DNA from: JAJDXO01 sp965221855
Lineage (GTDB): Bacteria > Pseudomonadota > Alphaproteobacteria > Rhodospirillales > UBA2165
Length of the DNA stretch: 64,000 bases
Assembly: GCA_965221855.1 (NCBI GenBank)
Contig: CBDCSV010000006.1
Span: 558,001-622,000, forward strand
Direction: 5' to 3'
In this document: positions 43,365-52,148 of the stretch, piece after piece
Layout of the letters: each line of letters starts with the position of its first letter
Position numbering within the stretch: the first letter of the stretch is position 1
Made by a program: the position numbers and the translations under genes
The notes under the pieces: generated by a model
Told to the model about the DNA's origin: nothing
Seen by the model: only the letters and a program-made list of their open reading frames with translations
Database searches by the model: none

Positions 43365-44062
43365 TTTGCGCACCGTCGCGAGACCATTTGCACTTCCTCC
43401 GAAAGCCGAATATTCAACTCGAACCCGAGACAGGCCTCCTCAATCAGTTCCTCGGCATCCCCGGCCATGCCGGCGGCCTGCTCGATCAGCAAACGAAACT
43501 CTTCCCGGAAGGTGTCGAGATCATCAATTTCCGGGAATGCGTAAAATGCCAGGCTTTCGTCGGTCATCCCGAAGTTCTTCTGGAGCAGCTTCTTGACGAT
43601 CTGGCCGCCGCTCAAATCGCCGAGGTATCGGACATAGGCGTGAGCGATCAATCCGGCCCCGGAACCGGATGCGAGATTGTAGACATGCCGCGCATAGGTC
43701 TTGCCGACCGGCAAGAGCCGAAGCCGGCTCGACCAATCCGGACCGCAAATCGCCGATAGGTCCTGGCGCAGTGCCTGCGACCGGAAGACGCGCCGGTCCG
43801 CGAGCAGTCCGGCACCCGCCGGCGACCGAAGGTGGCGGCCGAGGCCGGTTTCCAACTCGACATAAGCGGGCAGAAGATTTCTCAGCAACAGAGCGTAGTC
43901 GGCCAGCTCCGCCCGGTTATGCAGCAGGTCCGAAATGACCCCCGACCGCTCCGCACAGGCGTGCAGGTGCTTGGTCCGTCCACGAACTTTCACTAGAAAC
44001 GGTGCCGAGGCATAGGGATCCGCCGGTTCATTCGCTAGAGCAAGAGCACTCGTTTGGGTCAT
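43361..44062 (-). CDS. bphO: Heme oxygenase (biliverdin-forming)
   Basis: Heme oxygenase opens heme to biliverdin, the bacteriophytochrome chromophore. The 233-residue protein has the HO-1-type proximal heme ligand region KHLHACAERSG (probably H34) and the distal-helix signature AHAYVRYLGDLSGGQ. It lies tail to tail with bphP. An IS256-family element sits about 77 bp upstream of its start; a possible promoter TTGACG (44120-44115) with a weak -10 remains between the element and the gene. Confidence 0.92.
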   Translation of the reverse strand: MTQTSALALANEPADPYASAPFLVKVRGRTKHLHACAERSGVISDLLHNRAELADYALLLRNLLPAYVELETGLGRHLRSPAGAGLLADRRVFRSQALRQDLSAICGPDWSSRLRLLPVGKTYARHVYNLASGSGAGLIAHAYVRYLGDLSGGQIVKKLLQKNFGMTDESLAFYAFPEIDDLDTFREEFRLLIEQAAGMAGDAEELIEEACLGFELNIRLSEEVQMVSRRCAN

Positions 44063-44138
44063 GTTTCACCTGTTCCGGTCTGGTCGATTAAATTGAAGCC
44101 GCTCGTTCCACTTCCGTCAATCACACGGGCCCCTGTTC

Positions 44139-45418
44139 GGTGACGTAAAAATTTATGTGTCAGTTGGGAATGGGGTACTCCCTGTGGTTTACGACAACCG
44201 CAAGAAGGAGCACCCCGATGCCACAGCAAGCTGTAACGATTGAGAACCTACCACAAGCCTTTGAGGTGGTGAAGGAGATGCAAGCAGGCGGATTGGACTG
44301 GGGCGAGGGTTATCGCCCGCTTGGCCGCCAGGCGCTGGCCGAGATCATCGAGGGCCGGATGGCCGAGGCGGTGGATCGCTGGCTCGACGGCCTCGATGGC
44401 AGCGCTATGCGCGACCGGCGCAACGGCACCTACCGGCGCCGCCTGCTCAGCGAGCTCGGCGACATCAAGCTCAACGTGCCGCGCACCCGGCACTTCTGCC
44501 CGACCGAGGTTCTGAAGAGCTACGCAAGGCGCGCTCCAGAGATCGACCGCGCCATCCTGGCCGGCTTCGTGCTGGGGCTCTCGACCCGCAAGGTCGGCGA
44601 GGTCCTGCTTGCCCTGCTCGGGCGTCCGGTCTCGGCCGCGACGGTGAGCCGGGTCGCCAAGACCCTCGATCTGTCGGTCGCCGCATTCCACCGCCGGCCG
44701 CTGAAGAACGCCTACAAGGCGCTGATGCTCGACGGCGTGGTGCTGGCCTGCAAGACCGGCGCCGGCGCGCTCAGGAGGCCGGTCCTGGTGGCGCTGGGCA
44801 TACGGCACGACGGCAAGAAGGAGATTATCGACTTCCAACTCGCCGCCAGCGAGAGCGCCGCGGAGTGGGAGCGCTTCCTCACCGCGTTGCACCGCCGCGG
44901 CCTCACCGGCGAGGGCCTTGAGATGATCTGCGTTGATGGCGGCCAAGGCCTGCTCGCCGCCTTGCCGATCGTCTATCACGGCATCCCCGTTCAGAGGTGC
45001 TGGGCGCACAAAATCAGGAACATCCTCAACAAGGTCCGCGTAGCCGACCAGCAGGCCGTCAAGGCCGACGTCCACGCCGTCATGAATGCCCCCAACCGCC
45101 GCAAGGCCGAGACCGCCGCCCGCCGCTTCGCCGACGCCTGGGAAGATACCTACCCCAAGGCCGTCGCCTGCCTGCGCAACGACCTCGACGACCTGCTCAC
45201 CTGCTTCCGCTACAAGGACCTCGCCGAGCGAAAGCAGGTCAGGACCACCAATGCCATCGAACGGAGGTTCCGCGAGGTTCGCAGACGAACCCGGCCCATG
45301 GGAACCTTCAAGGATAAAACCTCAATGGACCGCATCCTCTTCGCGGTCTTCATTCACGAAAACAAGTCTCAGGGAATCAGTACCCCAGTCTCCCTGACAC
45401 ATAACTCTTGACGTTACC
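44139..45418 (+). mobile_element. IS256-family insertion sequence, complete
   Basis: The inverted ends read GGTGACGTAAAAATTTATGT and GGTAACGTCAAGAGTTATGT and continue as TCAG. A 9-bp direct repeat CCCCTGTTC lies on both sides (44130-44138 and 45419-45427), a typical IS256 target duplication. The 1280-bp element holds one intact transposase. The perfect duplication points to a recent insertion upstream of bphO. Confidence 0.92.
44218..45411 (+). CDS. IS256-family transposase (mutator type)
   Basis: The 397-residue protein has the mutator-type features: MLDGVVLACK and CVDGGQGLLAALP with the two Asp residues, QRCWAHKIRNILNKV, and the catalytic Glu in TTNAIERRFREVRRRTRPMGTF. The ATG at 44218 follows AAGAAGGAG. 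An upstream in-frame ATG at 44155 lies inside the terminal repeat and is not used. Confidence 0.94.
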   Translation: MPQQAVTIENLPQAFEVVKEMQAGGLDWGEGYRPLGRQALAEIIEGRMAEAVDRWLDGLDGSAMRDRRNGTYRRRLLSELGDIKLNVPRTRHFCPTEVLKSYARRAPEIDRAILAGFVLGLSTRKVGEVLLALLGRPVSAATVSRVAKTLDLSVAAFHRRPLKNAYKALMLDGVVLACKTGAGALRRPVLVALGIRHDGKKEIIDFQLAASESAAEWERFLTALHRRGLTGEGLEMICVDGGQGLLAALPIVYHGIPVQRCWAHKIRNILNKVRVADQQAVKADVHAVMNAPNRRKAETAARRFADAWEDTYPKAVACLRNDLDDLLTCFRYKDLAERKQVRTTNAIERRFREVRRRTRPMGTFKDKTSMDRILFAVFIHENKSQGISTPVSLTHNS

Positions 45419-45493
45419 CCCCTGTTCGCTGATCGGTCAGGCCGCCCATGAATATTTTCCCCTCCCCCTCCGGGAGAGAGGGTCCGATTTCTT

Positions 45494-46204
45494 CTACCAG
45501 GGCAGCTGTTCGCCGTCGAAGTTCCAGTAGGTGCCGGTATCGGCGATGGTCAGTTCGTCGAGCACCGCGCGCATGCCCTCGCAGGCCTCCTCGACCGTAT
45601 TCATGGCGTTGGGCCCGCCGAGATCGGTCTTGGTCCAGCCGGGCGCGATGGAAACGACGATGACGCCCCGGGGCTCGAGCCACGCGCCGATGCCCCGCAT
45701 CATCATGTTGAGCGCCGCCTTCGAGGTGCGGTAGGCGTAGCGGCCCCCCATCCAGGTGTTCTGGATGCTCGACAGCCCGGACGCCATCATGGCGATGATC
45801 TTCCTGTCGCTCGCCGCCACCTTGTCGGCGAAGGCGCCGGTGACCCGGCCCTGTCCCAGCACGTTGACCTTCAGGACCTCGGCCCAGACGTCGTAGTCGT
45901 AGTTGGCGGGATCGGGGTCGTCCTTGCCCTCCAGCACGCCGGTGCCGTAATTGTCGGCGATGCCGGCGTTGTTGATCAGCAGGTCGATGGCCTCCCCGCC
46001 GATCCGGTCCGAGACGGCGTCGATCTCGTGCTGCAGGGTTACGTCCATCTCGTGGACATTAAGGTCCCCGGACAGATCCTTCAGTTCGCGGGCTTCGTTG
46101 GGGTTCCGGCAGGCGGCATGCACCCGCCAGCCCTCGGCGAGATACTGACGCGTCAGTTCGAGGCCGATGCCCCGGTTGGCGCCGGTGATGAGCGTCGTCG
46201 GCAT
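45494..46204 (-). CDS. Short-chain dehydrogenase/reductase
   Basis: The 236-residue protein is a classical SDR: the cofactor motif TGANRGIGLELTRQYL near residue 7, LLINNAGIADNYG near 95, and a catalytic YRTSKAALN near residue 158. The C-terminus is WNFDGEQLPW. It resembles the CsgA-like subgroup of carbonyl reductases. The substrate is unknown. It stands alone, 38 bp from the end of the ABC permease gene, on the same strand. Confidence 0.9.
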   Translation of the reverse strand: MPTTLITGANRGIGLELTRQYLAEGWRVHAACRNPNEARELKDLSGDLNVHEMDVTLQHEIDAVSDRIGGEAIDLLINNAGIADNYGTGVLEGKDDPDPANYDYDVWAEVLKVNVLGQGRVTGAFADKVAASDRKIIAMMASGLSSIQNTWMGGRYAYRTSKAALNMMMRGIGAWLEPRGVIVVSIAPGWTKTDLGGPNAMNTVEEACEGMRAVLDELTIADTGTYWNFDGEQLPW

Positions 46205-46242
46205 GACGGAAGCGTATCAAATAATCCCGGACTGTCAGGCCC

Positions 46243-47478
46243 TTATTCGTACCGCAACGCCTCGATGGGATCGAGACGGGACGCCTTCCGGGCCGGATAA
46301 AAGCCGAAGAAAATGCCGACCACGGCGGCGAAGCCGAAGGCGAGGACGACACTTTCGGGCCTTATCACCGTCGGCCAGTCGCCGAGGCTCGATATGCCGA
46401 CGGAACCCGCGAGACCGACGCCGATGCCGATGAGGCCGCCGATCAGGCTCAAGGTCACCGCTTCGATGAGAAACTGGTTCTGGATGTCCTTCTTGCGCGC
46501 GCCGATGGCCATGCGGAGGCCGATCTCGCGGGTCCGTTCGGTGACGCTGACCAGCATGATGTTCATGATGCCGATGCCGCCGACCACCAGCGAAATGCTC
46601 GCCACCGCGGCCAGAAGGAGCGTCATCACCCGGGACGACGAGGCCCGCGCCTGCAATATGGAGGACAGGTTGCGGACAAAGAAGTCGTCCGGCTGACCGG
46701 GCCTGATTTTATGGCGCTGGCGCAGAAGGCTGGTCATTTCCCGTATGGTGTCGTCCACCTCGGCCGCCGAGTGGGATTTGACGTACATGGTGGAAACCAG
46801 GCGGCCCTTCAGCCGGCGTCCGCCGATGAGCCGCTTCTTGGCCGTCGCCAGGGGAACGAAAATGGTGTCGTCCAGGTCGGTGCCCCGGGGAGTCTCGCCC
46901 TTGGGAACCAGGGTGCCGACGATGGTAAACGGCACCCGCTTGACCCGGACGATCTGGCCCACGGGGTCGTCCCCCGGTTCGAACATGTTCTCGATGATGG
47001 TTTCGCCCACCAGGGCCACCTTGGCCGCGCCCTTGGCCTCTTCGTGGGAGAACCAGCGGCCGCCGGCGACAATCCATTCCTGGGCTTCCTGGTATTCCGG
47101 CGTCACCCCCATGATGGTGGTCGACCAGTTCTTGTTGCCGAAGATGAGCTGGCCGGTGCCGCGAACGATGGGCGCAGCGACCTTCACGGAATCGATTTCG
47201 GTCTGGATGGCGATGGCGTCGTCTTCGGTGATGGTCGGGCGGGAACCCCGGGCGCCCCGCGCGCCGCTGGACGTGGTCGTTCCCGGCAGTACCAGCACCA
47301 GATTCGAGCCCAGACTCTTGATCAATTCGTCGACCCGCTTCTGGGCGCCGGCGCCGACGGAAATCATGATGATCACCGCGCCGACGCCGATGATGATCCC
47401 GAGAGCCGTCAGGACGCTCCGCAGGATATTGACCCGGATCGCCCCGAGCGCGGCGGCGATGGAATCCGCATAGGTCAT
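46243..47478 (-). CDS. MacB-type ABC transporter permease
   Basis: The 411-residue inner-membrane protein has the FtsX/MacB fold: an N-terminal helix (AIRVNILRSVLTALGIIIGVGAVIIMISVGAG), a large periplasmic MacB core domain (about 50-270) and three C-terminal helices ending ARKASRLDPIEALRYE. Unlike E. coli MacB the ATPase is a separate protein, encoded by the preceding gene with a four-base overlap. With the adaptor it should form a tripartite efflux or secretion pump. Confidence 0.92.
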   Translation of the reverse strand: MTYADSIAAALGAIRVNILRSVLTALGIIIGVGAVIIMISVGAGAQKRVDELIKSLGSNLVLVLPGTTTSSGARGARGSRPTITEDDAIAIQTEIDSVKVAAPIVRGTGQLIFGNKNWSTTIMGVTPEYQEAQEWIVAGGRWFSHEEAKGAAKVALVGETIIENMFEPGDDPVGQIVRVKRVPFTIVGTLVPKGETPRGTDLDDTIFVPLATAKKRLIGGRRLKGRLVSTMYVKSHSAAEVDDTIREMTSLLRQRHKIRPGQPDDFFVRNLSSILQARASSSRVMTLLLAAVASISLVVGGIGIMNIMLVSVTERTREIGLRMAIGARKKDIQNQFLIEAVTLSLIGGLIGIGVGLAGSVGISSLGDWPTVIRPESVVLAFGFAAVVGIFFGFYPARKASRLDPIEALRYE

Positions 47479-48224
47479 TCCGCCGCCTCCGGCACATCCA
47501 TGCTTTTCAGAAGCGCGTCCGCATCCGCGCGTGTTTCGGTTGGGGTGTCGGAAATCACCATGCCGTCCTGGAACCGCACCACCCGGTCGGCAAAACAGGC
47601 GACATCCGCTTCGTGGGTGACCAGCACCACGGTCATGCCGGCCTCCCGATTGAGCCGCTGGAAGATCGCCATGATCTCGATCCCCGTCCGAGTATCGAGC
47701 GCGCCCGTCGGCTCGTCGGCGAAGATAAGCTGCGGACCGTTGACCAGGGCCCGGGCGATGGCGACCCGCTGCTGCTGACCGCCGGAGAGCTGCGAGGGTT
47801 GGTGGTCCATGCGGTCGCCGAGCCCGACATCGTTGAGCACCCGCTCCGCCGCTTCGCGGCGCCGGGCCTTGTTCAGACGAGCATACATCAAGGGAAGCTG
47901 GACGTTGTCGGCGGCCGAGGTGCGGGCCAGAAGATTGAAGCTCTGGAAAACGAACCCGATCCTGGTGTTTCGCGTCTCGGCCAGTTCGTCGGGATGAAGC
48001 CCGGACATGTCGACGCCATCGAGGAGGTAGGTGCCGCGGGTCGGCGTATCGAGACAGCCCAGCAGGTTCATCATGGTCGTCTTGCCCGACCCCGACGGTC
48101 CCATGATGGCGACGAACTCGCCGGCGGCGATGGTCAGATCCACGTCGCGGAGGGCGCGGACCACGTTGTCGCCGAGGATGTAATCCTTGGAGAGACCCGT
48201 CACCTGGATGAGCGCGCCGGTCAT
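47475..48224 (-). CDS. MacB/LolD-type ABC transporter ATPase
   Basis: The 249-residue ATPase has Walker A GPSGSGKTT, the signature LSGGQQQRVAIARAL and Walker B LIFADEPTGALD. These belong to the MacB/LolD/FtsE group that powers mechanotransmission rather than transport through the membrane. It lies 5 bp after the adaptor gene and overlaps the permease gene, so all three are one unit. Confidence 0.93.
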   Translation of the reverse strand: MTGALIQVTGLSKDYILGDNVVRALRDVDLTIAAGEFVAIMGPSGSGKTTMMNLLGCLDTPTRGTYLLDGVDMSGLHPDELAETRNTRIGFVFQSFNLLARTSAADNVQLPLMYARLNKARRREAAERVLNDVGLGDRMDHQPSQLSGGQQQRVAIARALVNGPQLIFADEPTGALDTRTGIEIMAIFQRLNREAGMTVVLVTHEADVACFADRVVRFQDGMVISDTPTETRADADALLKSMDVPEAAE

Positions 48225-48229
48225 GGCAA

Positions 48230-49909
48230 TCAGAGCCCGAGGCGGAAGAAACGTCTGGAGCCCGCCTCGGCGGACCGGTTGACGCCGGTCAGGACCACAT
48301 CGCCCTCTTGGAGCGGCCCCCGGACCATCTCGGTGGACTTGCCGTCGCCGACGCCGATGAAGACCCGGACCCGCTTCGGCTCGCCGTCCTCCAGAATCCA
48401 GATATGGGCGGGCGTGGCCGGGTTGGCCCGGCGTTCGGCGATCCGGGCGCGGAATTTCCGCTGCTGGGCCGGGCTCAGAAGGGCGAGGATTTTTTGGCTG
48501 TTGTCCCGGCGCATCTTGCGGAGAGTCTCGCGGAGTTCCGGACCGCCGCCGGCCTGGCGCATCGCCCGCATGCGCTGGAACATCTGCCGGTTGAGGTTGC
48601 GCACCTGTGATTTCTGCTCTTCCGACAGGCCGAGAAATTCGGCCAGCTCGTTCATGCGCCTCTGCGCCGCTGCCCGCCGGGCCTGGGGATCGCCGCCCGG
48701 ACCGCGCATGCCCGGTCCACCCGGACCACCCGGACCACCTGGACCACGACGAGCGCCGGCGTTCGCCGCCACGGGCTCTTTACCGGGCGGGGTAAAGCGC
48801 AGCGCCGTATTGGGGATGCGCAATACATCCTTGCGGTCCGACACTTTGACCTCGACGTTGGCCGTCATGCCGGGCAACAACCGCAAATCGGCGTTGTCCA
48901 CACTGATAACCACCGTATAGGTGACGACGTTCTGGACCGACTGAGGCTGCTTGCGGACCTGGGTCACGGTGCCCTGGAAGTTCCGGCCGGCAAATGAATC
49001 GACGGTGAAGGTCGCGACCTGACCCGAGACAATCTGGCCGATATCGGCCTCGTCGATATTGGTCTCGACCTGCATCTCGCGCAGGTTCTGGGCGATGGTG
49101 AACAAGGTCGGCGCCTGCAGGCTGGCCGCCACCGTCTGTCCGATATCCACATTACGGCCGATGACCACGCCGTCCACCGGCGAGCGGATGAACGTGTTGT
49201 CTAAATTGACCTTGGCGATATTCAACGCCGCGCGTTTCTGCTGCACCTGTGCGCCGGCATGGACGATCTCGGCCTCGGCCATCGAGACGCTCGCGTTGCG
49301 GGCCGCGACCGTCGAGCGGTGCGCCGCCAGTTGCGCCTTGGCCGAGCGAATTTGGGCGACCGCGGAATCATAGGCGGCTTTGGCGGAATCGACGACGGAG
49401 ACCGCAACCACCCCGCGCTCCCGGAGGCGCGCCTTGCGGTCGTATTCCCGTTCCAGGTCGGCGGCATTGACCGTCGCCCGCTCGACGTCGGCCTGATAGG
49501 CGGCAAGGGTGGCGCGCGCGTTGTCCCGGTTGGCCCGCGCCTGAATTAGCGCGGCTTTCTTGGTGGCGACGGTGGCTTCGGCGACCGCGAGTTCCGCCGC
49601 CGCCTGCTCGACCCTGGCTTCGAGGCTCTCGGAATCGATGCGGGCAATCACCTGGCCGGCCCGAACGGCCGAATTGAAATCGGCCTTCAACTCGGAGATT
49701 TGACCGGAGATCTCGGAGCCCACCGCGACCGTTACCACGGCGTTGATCTGACCCGAGGCCGAAACGGATTTGAGGACATTGCCGCGGTCGATTGTTGCGG
49801 TCCGAAACTTGGTCTCGCCGGTGCCGGCTTCGCCGTCGATCAGCCCGAAACCGGCGGCGCCGACGGCCAGAACGGCAATGAATGCGATGATGAGTTTGCC
49901 TGTGCTCAT
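48230..49909 (-). CDS. MacA-like periplasmic adaptor with an inserted Spy-like segment
   Basis: The 559-residue protein has a signal anchor (residues 5-22), a biotinyl-lipoyl half-motif, a long helical hairpin (about 95-235), the second lipoyl half (IRSPVDGVVIGRNVDIGQTV) and a beta-barrel to residue 375. Residues 381-498 are an insertion: a Gly-Pro-rich linker (389-407) then a helical part with LSEEQ (428-432) and LLSPAQQRKF (477-486), the LTxxQ pattern of Spy/CpxP. The membrane-proximal domain resumes at HIWILEDGEPKRVRV. ATG 49909 is preferred; a GTG lies at 49936. The operon also encodes a free Spy-like protein. Confidence 0.88.
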   Translation of the reverse strand: MSTGKLIIAFIAVLAVGAAGFGLIDGEAGTGETKFRTATIDRGNVLKSVSASGQINAVVTVAVGSEISGQISELKADFNSAVRAGQVIARIDSESLEARVEQAAAELAVAEATVATKKAALIQARANRDNARATLAAYQADVERATVNAADLEREYDRKARLRERGVVAVSVVDSAKAAYDSAVAQIRSAKAQLAAHRSTVAARNASVSMAEAEIVHAGAQVQQKRAALNIAKVNLDNTFIRSPVDGVVIGRNVDIGQTVAASLQAPTLFTIAQNLREMQVETNIDEADIGQIVSGQVATFTVDSFAGRNFQGTVTQVRKQPQSVQNVVTYTVVISVDNADLRLLPGMTANVEVKVSDRKDVLRIPNTALRFTPPGKEPVAANAGARRGPGGPGGPGGPGMRGPGGDPQARRAAAQRRMNELAEFLGLSEEQKSQVRNLNRQMFQRMRAMRQAGGGPELRETLRKMRRDNSQKILALLSPAQQRKFRARIAERRANPATPAHIWILEDGEPKRVRVFIGVGDGKSTEMVRGPLQEGDVVLTGVNRSAEAGSRRFFRLGL

Positions 49910-49966
49910 AGCTGGTCTCGGGATTTGCTGTTTCACGTCCGTACAAGTGGAGAAACGTGGACGGCG

Positions 49967-50461
49967 TTAGTTCCCCTCCCGCTCACGCCGACGTTCCTGG
50001 AAGCGGCGGAAGCGCTCGGCCCGGTGCTCGATCATCCGGCCTACGTTGGCGCTCAACTCCCGGCGCTGCGCGTCGGTGAGCTGTTCGGAGAGCGTGGCCA
50101 GATTGCCGTGCATACCGCTCTGCGCCCGTTGAGAGTGCGCGCGAAGATCGGCCAATGCCTTCTCCAGCGCGGCCCGGTCATAGGGCTGGGCGGCCAGTGC
50201 CGCCTGGGCGGCCTCGTGCAGTTCGCGGAACCGGCCCCGGGATTCGCGGATTGCCGCCCTCCGTTCGCGCATGATCGCCCGGGATTTCTCCCGCACCTCG
50301 TCGCCGAGAACCCGACCGGCCCACGGCGCCGAGTAAACGGGCGGTCCGCGAAACGCCTGGCGTTCCTTCGATTTCCACATGCCGGCGCCGATCACCGCGG
50401 CCAGGAAGATATTCAAGGCCAGCGAAATGAAGAAGATGATGGCCCAGCGTTTAGAAGTCAT
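49967..50461 (-). CDS. Spy/CpxP-like periplasmic protein with N-terminal anchor
   Basis: The 164-residue protein has one N-terminal hydrophobic helix (WAIIFFISLALNIFLAAVIGAGMW) and an almost all-helical, Arg- and Glu-rich remainder with LTDAQRRELSANV, a heavy-metal-sensor or Spy type. Such proteins act as envelope chaperones or as sensors for sigma/anti-sigma systems. The ATG at 50461 gives the helix a normal position. It overlaps the anti-sigma gene by 11 bp and precedes the efflux genes. Confidence 0.75.
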   Translation of the reverse strand: MTSKRWAIIFFISLALNIFLAAVIGAGMWKSKERQAFRGPPVYSAPWAGRVLGDEVREKSRAIMRERRAAIRESRGRFRELHEAAQAALAAQPYDRAALEKALADLRAHSQRAQSGMHGNLATLSEQLTDAQRRELSANVGRMIEHRAERFRRFQERRREREGN

Positions 50462-50900
50462 TCTCTTGTCCCACATCGGCAGGCAGGTTGCCGGCAATCA
50501 CCAATACGTCCTCGCCGAACCCTTCGACCACCTGCTCTTCGACCGCCGTGCCGGACAGCGAGGTGATGCCGAGGGCGATCCCCAGACAGGCCGCGGCGGC
50601 CAAACCCAGGGCCGGGCGCCAGATGGGCCCGAACGGCCACAGCGCCTTCAGGAGATCGCCGTTGGCCGCGGCCGGGCCGCCGGCTGCGTCCGACAGCACC
50701 CGCGCCTTCAGTTCGGGCGACGCCAGCACCAGCGGCGTTTCGCGCAAGACGGCGGTCAGGGCCTCGGCCTCGGCGAGCATGGCGTGCGCGCGATCCGATC
50801 CCTCGATCAGCCGCCCCGCCGCATCCCGCTCAACCAGGGGCCAAGTCTCCAGGTCCGCGCCCCAGCGGTCCAGCAGATCGGCGAATTCCTCGGGGCTCAT
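50451..50900 (-). CDS. Putative anti-sigma factor
   Basis: The 149-residue protein has an N-terminal helical cytoplasmic part (SPEEFADLLDRWGADLETWP), one membrane helix (PALGLAAAACLGIALGI) and a short outer tail. It has no zinc HxxxCxxC motif. The prediction as anti-sigma rests on topology and on its position right after an ECF sigma gene. ATG 50900 follows AGGGAAAACGGC; a TTG at 50930 is possible. It is followed by the Spy-like gene, a plausible stress sensor. Confidence 0.7.
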   Translation of the reverse strand: MSPEEFADLLDRWGADLETWPLVERDAAGRLIEGSDRAHAMLAEAEALTAVLRETPLVLASPELKARVLSDAAGGPAAANGDLLKALWPFGPIWRPALGLAAAACLGIALGITSLSGTAVEEQVVEGFGEDVLVIAGNLPADVGQENDF

Positions 50901-50930
50901 GCCGTTTTCCCTGTTTTTGCCTTGAGCCAA

Positions 50931-51524
50931 CTAGATGTCTCCTTTGAGTTCCGGCCGCAGCCCGGCCAGTGATTTTTTCAGACCCCGGCGCCCGCGCGCC
51001 AGTAACGATTCGACGGCCTCGACACTGATTTCCATGATCTCCGCCGTCTCGATATTGCTCAATCCCTCCTGGTGCACCATCACGATCGCCGCCCTTTGAC
51101 GCTCGGGGAGCTTCCGGATGGCGCTGTTGATCGCGTTTGCCAATTCCCCCTGATGGACCTCGGCAGCCGCACTTCTGGCCGGATCGGGCGGCTCGGGCAC
51201 GGCGTCGATGGAAACCGGCCTGGCCTTTCGGAGCCGGTCGATACACAGGTTATACGTGACCTTGTGCAGCCAGTGAACCACGGGCGCCTCGGCCCGCCAC
51301 TTGGGCGCCTGCCGCCAAAGCCTGAGGAAGGCTTCCTGAGCCACGTCCTCGGCTTCGACCGGATCACCGAGCATCCTGTATCCATAGCCGACAATTCGAT
51401 CCAAATATAAATCCACGATGATACGGCAGGCCTCGGACTCCCCCTCGCCGATCCGGCGGACCAGCGCGGCGTCGCTTTCGGGCGTGGGGTCGTTCATTCG
51501 TTTGCTCAGGGGCTCGCTTGGCAT
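50931..51524 (-). CDS. ECF-type RNA polymerase sigma factor
   Basis: The 197-residue protein has region 2 (LYLDRIVGYGYRMLGDPVEAEDVAQEAFLRLWRQ) and region 4 (IRKLPERQRAAIVMVHQEGLSNIETAEIMEISVEAVESLLARGRRGLKK). It heads the anti-sigma, Spy-like, adaptor, ATPase, permease unit, so it most likely controls that operon in response to envelope or metal stress. An alternative ATG lies nine codons downstream at 51497. I could not identify its -35/-10 recognition site. Confidence 0.92.
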   Translation of the reverse strand: MPSEPLSKRMNDPTPESDAALVRRIGEGESEACRIIVDLYLDRIVGYGYRMLGDPVEAEDVAQEAFLRLWRQAPKWRAEAPVVHWLHKVTYNLCIDRLRKARPVSIDAVPEPPDPARSAAAEVHQGELANAINSAIRKLPERQRAAIVMVHQEGLSNIETAEIMEISVEAVESLLARGRRGLKKSLAGLRPELKGDI

Positions 51525-51762
51525 GGAGATCGTGGCGTCGCGGCAAGTCGTACTATCTACTTAAGGCTTACCCCTAAGTCGATCCCGGAAAGCGGTCTCG
51601 TCGATGCGCCGAACCGGCGGCATCCGAGCCTGATCCTACCTAATGGCCCTTGAACTCCCCAAACCATTCGAAACCGAAGCACGTTCGTATCGTACCCGTC
51701 TAACGCCGGGCATGCCCAAATCCGTCGCCCCGTGGCACGAAATGCTCCATTAATCACATAAA

Positions 51763-51774
51763 AATAATGTTATT
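51763..51774. repeat. AATAA-TG-TTATT dyad upstream of the cys promoter
   Basis: A perfect five-base inverted repeat with a two-base centre lies about 10 bases before the -35 of the predicted promoter, a position suited to an activator or repressor of sulfur assimilation. The regulator is not identified. Confidence 0.35.
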
Positions 51775-51783
51775 ACTGAAGCA

Positions 51784-51812
51784 TTTACACACCAGAATGT
51801 GCAAACTATAGT
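51784..51812 (+). promoter_or_regulatory. Predicted promoter of the sulfite-reductase operon
   Basis: TTTACA (51784-51789), a 17-base spacer and TATAGT (51807-51812) match 10 of 12 sigma-70 consensus positions. The transcript would start near 51819, about 23 bases before the first gene. Confidence 0.65.
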
Positions 51813-51841
51813 GCCGCTCCACTAATGACGGATTTCCGCCC

Positions 51842-52126
51842 ATGAACCACCAAATGGTGACCGCAAACCGGCTGAGCGACGGAGCCGTGGTCTATTTGAC
51901 CGCCGACGGCGGCTGGAGCACGTCGGTGAACGAAGGTCATTTCGTCGCCGGCGACGAAGCCGACGCACTATTGAAATCCGCCGATAAATCCGTCGACGAC
52001 TGCACCGTTGTCGACGCCTATCTTATCGCCGTGGAGGCCGCCGGAACCGACGTTCGGCCGGTCCGGTTCCGTGAGCAGGTGCGGGCCAAGGGCCCGACCA
52101 TCGCGCTGACGGGCAGCGGCCGCTAG
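51842..52126 (+). CDS. DUF2849 protein associated with sulfite reductase
   Basis: The 94-residue protein matches the DUF2849 family (TANRLSDGAVVYLTADGGWS and DAYLIAVEAAGTDVRPVRFREQVRAKGPTI), which is found in alphaproteobacteria next to cysI. Its biochemical role is unknown; a small accessory role for siroheme or sulfite reductase is inferred from its constant neighbours. It is 22 bp upstream of cysI and is the first gene behind the promoter. The usual cysG upstream of it is absent here. Confidence 0.85.
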   Translation: MNHQMVTANRLSDGAVVYLTADGGWSTSVNEGHFVAGDEADALLKSADKSVDDCTVVDAYLIAVEAAGTDVRPVRFREQVRAKGPTIALTGSGR

Positions 52127-52148
52127 CCCCGCCTCGGGAAACTTCGCC

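Larger units (their letters stand above)
51525..51841. other. Divergent intergenic region between the ECF sigma and sulfite-reductase operons
   Basis: The 317-bp stretch contains no likely gene. The right part is AT-rich and holds the promoter and dyad described separately. The left part should contain the promoter of the sigma operon, but no clear hexamers are visible there. Confidence 0.5.

Noticed and set aside
45450..45485. Pyrimidine-rich hairpin downstream of the SDR gene
   Set aside because: The stem is imperfect and is followed by A rather than T on the gene strand, so it is not a convincing terminator.
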